A stretch of 64,000 nucleotides of DNA, taken from NCBI RefSeq assembly GCF_028283785.1, contig NZ_JAPWKB010000007.1, positions 1 through 64,000 of the forward strand, read 5' to 3'. The first letter of the stretch is position 1. Every line of letters starts with the position of its first letter. Below are positions 60,522 through 64,000 of the stretch, one piece after another. This DNA comes from Paraburkholderia sp. Lineage in GTDB: Bacteria; Pseudomonadota; Gammaproteobacteria; Burkholderiales; Burkholderiaceae. Both the position numbers and the translations under genes were made by a program. The notes beneath the pieces are model-generated. The model ran no database searches. It was given only the letters and a program-made list of their open reading frames with translations, and had not been told where the DNA came from.

Positions 60522-60541
60522 TACACTACATCGGTAGTGTA
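60522..60541. promoter_or_regulatory. Operator-like palindrome 1 (TrmB/RidA gap)
   Basis: TACACTAC and GTAGTGTA are perfect 8-base arms around ATCG. It begins 33 bases upstream of the regulator start codon. Confidence 0.7.
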
Positions 60542-60547
60542 TATATT

Positions 60548-60563
60548 CACTACACCGGTAGGG
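60548..60563. promoter_or_regulatory. Operator-like palindrome 2 (TrmB/RidA gap)
   Basis: CACTAC-ACCG-GTAGGG repeats the first palindrome with two changes. Centres are 24 bases apart, close to two helical turns, and an A/T-rich TATATATT lies between them as a possible -10. Confidence 0.65.
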
Positions 60564-60623
60564 TAGCCGGCGGGGAACAGGTCGTCCGTGGGGCGCGCCG
60601 TCGCAGAACGTCAGGAGAGCATC

Positions 60624-61016
60624 ATGCACAAGCGGTTTTCGTCAGGTTCCACGTGGGAATCGACCATCGGTTATTCGCGCGCCATTCAGGCGGGCAACAC
60701 GCTCTACGTATCGGCAACCGCATCCAGCGGCCCGGACGGCTCGATCGTCGGTGAAGACCTGTACTCGCAGACCAAAACCATTCTGGAAAAACTCGGCAGC
60801 GTACTCGGCGACGCCGGTTTCGATTTCAGAGACGTCGTGCAAAGCCGCCTGTATGTCACCGACGTCGCGGAATGGAAAGAAGCCGGCCGTGCGCACGGCG
60901 AAGTGTTCGGCGACATTCGCCCGGCACTCACGCTGTTGCACGTTGCGCCCTTCGTCGATCCGAAGATCCTGATCGAAATGGAAATCACCGCCGTCAAGCG
61001 CGAAAACAACGCCTGA
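60624..61016 (+). CDS. RidA-family protein lacking the catalytic arginine
   Basis: This 130-residue YjgF/YER057c/UK114 protein has the trimer-forming fold: GNTLYVSATASSGPDG, SRLYVTDVAEWKEAGRAHGEVFGD and the C-terminal LIEMEITAVKR. RidA enamine/imine deaminases carry an arginine in PAR…; here the sequence is RPALTLLHV, with Leu102 at that place. It therefore fits the Rid subfamilies without deaminase activity on the usual imines. GGAG lies before ATG 60624. The MFS gene follows after 24 bases. Confidence 0.82.
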   Translation: MHKRFSSGSTWESTIGYSRAIQAGNTLYVSATASSGPDGSIVGEDLYSQTKTILEKLGSVLGDAGFDFRDVVQSRLYVTDVAEWKEAGRAHGEVFGDIRPALTLLHVAPFVDPKILIEMEITAVKRENNA

Positions 61017-61040
61017 CCGCCCGCCCCTCCGCCAACCATC

Positions 61041-62330
61041 ATGGAAAGCACACCGCGCGACGCCAACGCCGAACCATCGGTCGCGTCGCAGCCCAAGCCT
61101 AAAAACTGGCTGATCGCGTTTCTTGCGACCGCGGCCGGTGTGGCTATTTCCAATAACTACACGCTGCAACCCGCGCTGCCCGCCGTCGCGCAAACCTTCG
61201 GGGCGTCGCTGACCGCGGTCGGGCTCGTCGCCGGCAGCATGCAGGTCGGCTACATGCTCGGCATCCTGCTGCTGGTGCCGCTCGGCGACAAACTCTCGCC
61301 TACCCGCCTCGTCTTCTGGCAATTTCTCGCGCTCGCGTTCGCGCTGACGCTCGCCGCCTGTTCGCCCACGCTTCCCGTGCTGATCGCCACCGGTTGCGTG
61401 ATAGGCGCGGCCGCCACCAATGCCGTGCATCTGTCCACGGTCGCGTTTCGTTCGGCGCCGCCCGATGCGCGCGGCCGGGCGGTCGGCACAGTCGGCACGG
61501 GCATCGTCGCGGGCATTCTGCTGAGCCGGTTCGTCGGCGGTCTGCTGTCGCAGCAGGCCGGGTGGCGAGTGATGCTGATCGCGTCCAGCGTCGGTGCGCT
61601 AGTGCTCGCGTTTCTGTGCTGGCGCCTTCTGCCCATCGACCGCACGCGCAACGAAACCCGTTATCTGCAGCTGCTGGCATCGCTGCCCGCGCTGGTGCGG
61701 CGTTATCCGCTGCTGCGCGAAGGGATCGCAGTCGGCGCGTGCTGGTACTTCGTTTTCAGCATGTTGTGGGTGACGCTGGTGATCAGCGTGTCGCAAGCGC
61801 CGCTGAACCTCAACCCGGCGCAAGCCGGGATGTTCGGTTTCGCCGGTGCGCTCGGCCTGCTCGCCACGCGCGTGGCCGGTCGCGCATCGGATCGGTTCGG
61901 TTCGCGGCAGGTGATCGCCACCGGTTTCGTCATCGTGATTGCCGGCGTGGCGGTGCTGCTGGTCGCGCCGTCGTCGATTGCGGGTACGGCCGTTGGTGTC
62001 GTGCTGTTCGATATCGGTTGCTTCTCGGCGCAGGTCGCCAATCAGACCCGCCTGCTCGCAATCGATGCCGACGCGCGCAGCCGTATCTACAGCGTCTACA
62101 TGTTCGCGTATTACGCGGCGGGCGCAGCCGGTTCGATCGTCGGGCCGCTGATTCTGGCGCATTTCGGCTGGCAAACGGTGTGTCAGCTCGCGGCAGCGAT
62201 CGCCGTCGCCGGATTGCTGATCACCGTCGCGCGGCATCTCGCGTCGCGCAGGTCCAGCCGGCCGGTTTCGCGACACGCCCCGCTCCCGCATCAGGCGCGC
62301 CTGTCCGGGCATGGCCGCGACAGTCGCTGA
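61041..62330 (+). CDS. MFS transporter, DHA1-like
   Basis: This 429-residue, 12-helix transporter has loop 2-3 LVPLGDKLSPTRLVFW (a variant of the MFS motif A), and the motif-C-like GRAVGTVGTGIVAGILLSRFVGG in helix 5, as in drug:proton antiporters of the YnfM kind. It forms an operon with the RidA-like gene under a divergent TrmB regulator, so it may move the compound or product sensed by TrmB. The Arg/His-rich C-terminal tail of about 30 residues is unusual. Confidence 0.82.
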   Translation: MESTPRDANAEPSVASQPKPKNWLIAFLATAAGVAISNNYTLQPALPAVAQTFGASLTAVGLVAGSMQVGYMLGILLLVPLGDKLSPTRLVFWQFLALAFALTLAACSPTLPVLIATGCVIGAAATNAVHLSTVAFRSAPPDARGRAVGTVGTGIVAGILLSRFVGGLLSQQAGWRVMLIASSVGALVLAFLCWRLLPIDRTRNETRYLQLLASLPALVRRYPLLREGIAVGACWYFVFSMLWVTLVISVSQAPLNLNPAQAGMFGFAGALGLLATRVAGRASDRFGSRQVIATGFVIVIAGVAVLLVAPSSIAGTAVGVVLFDIGCFSAQVANQTRLLAIDADARSRIYSVYMFAYYAAGAAGSIVGPLILAHFGWQTVCQLAAAIAVAGLLITVARHLASRRSSRPVSRHAPLPHQARLSGHGRDSR

Positions 62331-62806
62331 GCGATCGTCGAGTCGTGCAAAACGACACAGAAACCACACGCAGCAACGTGAGCCGTAACAACCGCAACAT
62401 CGGCAACACCCGCACCAACCGCAACACCCCGCTTTAGACCACAGCGCACCGCAGCACGCCGCATAAGCAGACGCCGGACCGAACACCGTTGCTCGCCACG
62501 CCAACGCACCCGTGCGTCACGCGTGGCCCCGCTCCGGTGACACGGCGCATCGCACTTCCGCGCGTTCGACGCGCATCTGGGCCGCCACCCGGCGAGCCCG
62601 TTTCCAGACCGGCTTTCCGTCAACCGGCCGGCATCCCCCTGTCCCTTCGTGGCGCACGCATCGATGCGCGTGCCACCTCGTCCCCGCCGAGCGCGGGCTT
62701 TGCCGTTTCTTAGGCCGAACGGACGCCCCCGACTTGCCGAGCCTGTTCTCCGCCATCCCGCAAAACGCCGGAAATGGCGCGCATTCGTCGATAAACCGTG
62801 CGTCGA
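62331..62806. other. Gene-free stretch upstream of luxR
   Basis: Open frames here overlap the luxR start or are Arg/Pro/Ser-rich without family features. I see no gene, tRNA or clear terminator for the MFS gene. The first 70 bases have many short AAC/CGC runs. Confidence 0.5.
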
Positions 62807-62828
62807 TTAAAGCGTTCCCGCGCTTTAA
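62807..62828. promoter_or_regulatory. Lux-box-like dyad upstream of the LuxR gene
   Basis: TTAAAGCG and CGCTTTAA are perfect 8-base arms with a 6-base spacer, 22 bases in all, and 78 bases before the luxR ATG. The size and symmetry suit a LuxR-type dimer, although the sequence is not a canonical lux box. Confidence 0.5.
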
Positions 62829-62871
62829 CGCAGCAGGTATTTACCGGATGGCCAAACCGCCTTTCGACGCA

Positions 62872-62898
62872 TTCTCCGACCCGATTATTTTCGGAGAA
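62872..62898 (+). promoter_or_regulatory. Hairpin covering the luxR ribosome binding site
   Basis: TTCTCCGA (62872-62879) and TCGGAGAA (62891-62898) pair perfectly around an A/T-rich 11-base loop. The right arm contains GGAG, the Shine-Dalgarno of luxR, nine bases before the ATG. In RNA the site would be masked. Confidence 0.6.
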
Positions 62899-62905
62899 AA
62901 ATCAA

Positions 62906-63622
62906 ATGCGCAAGTGGCACGAGGAAAAAATCGAAAGGCTCGCGAAACGTGAACTTTCGGAGGGCGAGCTTCACGCGGAAATAAGCACGTGTGCGGACAT
63001 TCTCGATTTTAAATACTGGATGTTCGGCATCCGCTTACCGATCCCGATATCGCGGCCGCTCACGGCGATTCGCAGCAATTTTCCCGCGAACTATCTCGAC
63101 GACTGTCCGAAACCCGACAATCTCGAAGTCGATCCGATTTTCCACCATTGCCTGAATTCGACGGTGCCGCTGGTTTGGGCGAATGAACCGCATCGGCCGG
63201 GCAGCCGGAATCGCAAGACCCCGCTCTCGTGGACCGCGCGCTTCGGCTGGTCAATGTCGATGCGCGGCCCGGCCGGCGCGTTGACCTGGTTCACGCTCGC
63301 GCGCAATTCATCGGCGATCGGCGCGGACGAACTGGCAATCAACGAATACACGATGATCTGGCTCGCGCATCTGGCGCATGCGCGGATGAGCGCCTTCTTG
63401 TTGCCAGGCTTACTCGCCGGCGGAATTCCGCGTCTGTCGCCGCGCGAGCGGGAAGTGATGCGCTGGACCGCCGAAGGCAAAACCGCCGCCGAAATCGGCT
63501 TATTGCTCGGCATTGCAGAAACCACGTGCATTTTTCATATCGGCAATGCAACCCGCAAACTCGGCGGCGTCAACAAAACACAAGCCGCCACACGCGCCGC
63601 CGTACTCGGATTGATTGCGTGA
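62906..63622 (+). CDS. LuxR-type regulator without adjacent luxI (LuxR solo)
   Basis: This 238-residue protein has an N-terminal autoinducer-binding domain and a C-terminal LuxR HTH (LSPREREVMRWTAEGKTAAEIGLLLGI, about residues 175-201). In the ligand domain Asp76-Pro77 and Trp91 match conserved residues D70, P71 and W85 of TraR. W57 is replaced by Tyr63 and Y61 by Cys67. No luxI gene is in the window. It may sense a non-standard acyl-homoserine lactone or another small molecule. The ATG at 62906 is fixed by GGAG. Confidence 0.82.
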   Translation: MRKWHEEKIERLAKRELSEGELHAEISTCADILDFKYWMFGIRLPIPISRPLTAIRSNFPANYLDDCPKPDNLEVDPIFHHCLNSTVPLVWANEPHRPGSRNRKTPLSWTARFGWSMSMRGPAGALTWFTLARNSSAIGADELAINEYTMIWLAHLAHARMSAFLLPGLLAGGIPRLSPREREVMRWTAEGKTAAEIGLLLGIAETTCIFHIGNATRKLGGVNKTQAATRAAVLGLIA

Positions 63623-63652
63623 CGCATTGAACCGTTGAATTTTCACCAGAAA

Positions 63653-63678
63653 CGGCCGGTTTTTAAGATTACCGGCCG
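63653..63678. terminator. Hairpin downstream of luxR
   Basis: CGGCCGGT and ACCGGCCG pair around TTTTAAGATT, 31 bases after the luxR stop. No T tract follows the stem on the plus strand, so terminator activity is uncertain. Confidence 0.4.
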
Positions 63679-63850
63679 ACACCCCTCTCATTTCCTGGAG
63701 CTTGTTGCGACATTGGCGCCCGCGCTATTTTTCGTCTCAAGATTCGAATCAATCCTGCGAAACCGGATTCAGCGTGATGTCGTGAATCCGCATCAAACCA
63801 ACCCGATCGATTTACACCGCAATCGATTCATTTCAAACCGGTTCTTGATT

Positions 63851-64000
63851 ATGTGGCTATTACAACTCGTGCTGATTATCGCGGCGTGCCATGTGTGCGG
63901 TTATGTGGCGGAACGTGTCGGGCAATGCCGGGTGGTCGGTGAGATCAGCGCCGGAATCGTGCTCGGACCGTCGGTGCTGGGTGCTGTTTTGCCGGAATTT
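63851..64000 (+). CDS. Cation:proton antiporter (CPA2/KefB-like), N terminus only
   Basis: Only the first 50 codons are present; the gene runs off the window. They encode a hydrophobic first helix (WLLQLVLIIAACHVCGYV) followed by RVVGEISAGIVLGPSVLGAVLPEF, the re-entrant signature of monovalent cation:proton antiporter-2 proteins. A Kef-type K+/H+ or Na+/H+ exchanger is expected. No ribosome binding site is clear before the ATG. Confidence 0.75.
   Translation, partial: MWLLQLVLIIAACHVCGYVAERVGQCRVVGEISAGIVLGPSVLGAVLPEF

Noticed and set aside
62512..62952. 146-codon frame upstream of luxR
   Set aside because: It overlaps the luxR start in another frame, lacks a ribosome binding site and is Arg/Pro/His-rich without domain features.

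Overview
The window is GC-rich chromosomal DNA from the Burkholderiaceae, most likely Paraburkholderia or a close relative. The evidence is an rrn operon with tRNA-Ile(GAT) and tRNA-Ala(TGC) in its spacer, a paa gene set laid out as in Burkholderia, the order rpe-gph-trpEGDC, and Burkholderia-like protein sequences throughout. I see no transposase, integrase, prophage, CRISPR array or plasmid function. It reads as core chromosome with a more accessory regulatory stretch after about 51 kb.

Layout. 1-4980 holds a minus-strand rrn operon: 16S, tRNA-Ile, tRNA-Ala and a 23S cut by the window edge, with boxA sites and one or two promoters. 4993-11754 is phenylacetate catabolism: a crotonase divergent from paaZ/paaN, then thiolase, paaG, paaI and paaK, with a TetR-type palindrome in the divergent gap. 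11890-13692 has mltA, a possible small membrane protein and apaG. 13910-21204 runs rpe, gph, an apparent trpL leader with attenuator, trpE, trpG, trpD, a frame-broken trpC, a CYTH protein and ung. 21348-26152 (minus) has azoR, an M61 peptidase, dsbC and a UbiH-like hydroxylase. 26411-33132 has ychF, a degenerate GDPD-like lipoprotein, and ugpBAEC. 33365-39247 has ettA, an AsmA/DUF748-like protein, a HAD hydrolase, an M24 peptidase and a small membrane protein. 39496-45612 has an orphan response regulator, a frame-broken hemA, prfA, prmC, grxD, ubiX and a LigB-like dioxygenase. 45697-51723 has an APC permease, a cold-shock gene with a long leader, an Hsp70-like ATPase, an MFS transporter and a nitroreductase. 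51944-64000 has three regulator-centred loci (TetR/MFS, TrmB/RidA-like/MFS, LuxR solo) among two methyltransferases, a DUF1415 protein, a BaiN-type flavoprotein and the start of a CPA2 antiporter.

How the parts work together. The paa genes activate phenylacetate (PaaK), isomerise the epoxide (PaaG), open and oxidise the ring (PaaZ/PaaN) and carry out the final thiolysis, with PaaI clearing dead-end thioesters. The trp genes form one transcription unit that appears to be controlled by ribosome-mediated attenuation. ugpBAEC imports glycerol-3-phosphate, beside a GDPD-family lipoprotein that lacks most catalytic residues. hemA-prfA-prmC links tRNA-dependent heme synthesis, release factor 1 and its methylase.

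Main points for a second look: the trpL attenuator; single-base frame breaks in trpC and hemA, which are probably sequence errors; the GDPD-like pseudoenzyme candidate; the TrmB-family regulator with tandem palindromes in front of a RidA homologue lacking its arginine; the LuxR solo with altered ligand-pocket residues and an upstream hairpin over its ribosome binding site; and the double-operator TetR/MFS intergene.
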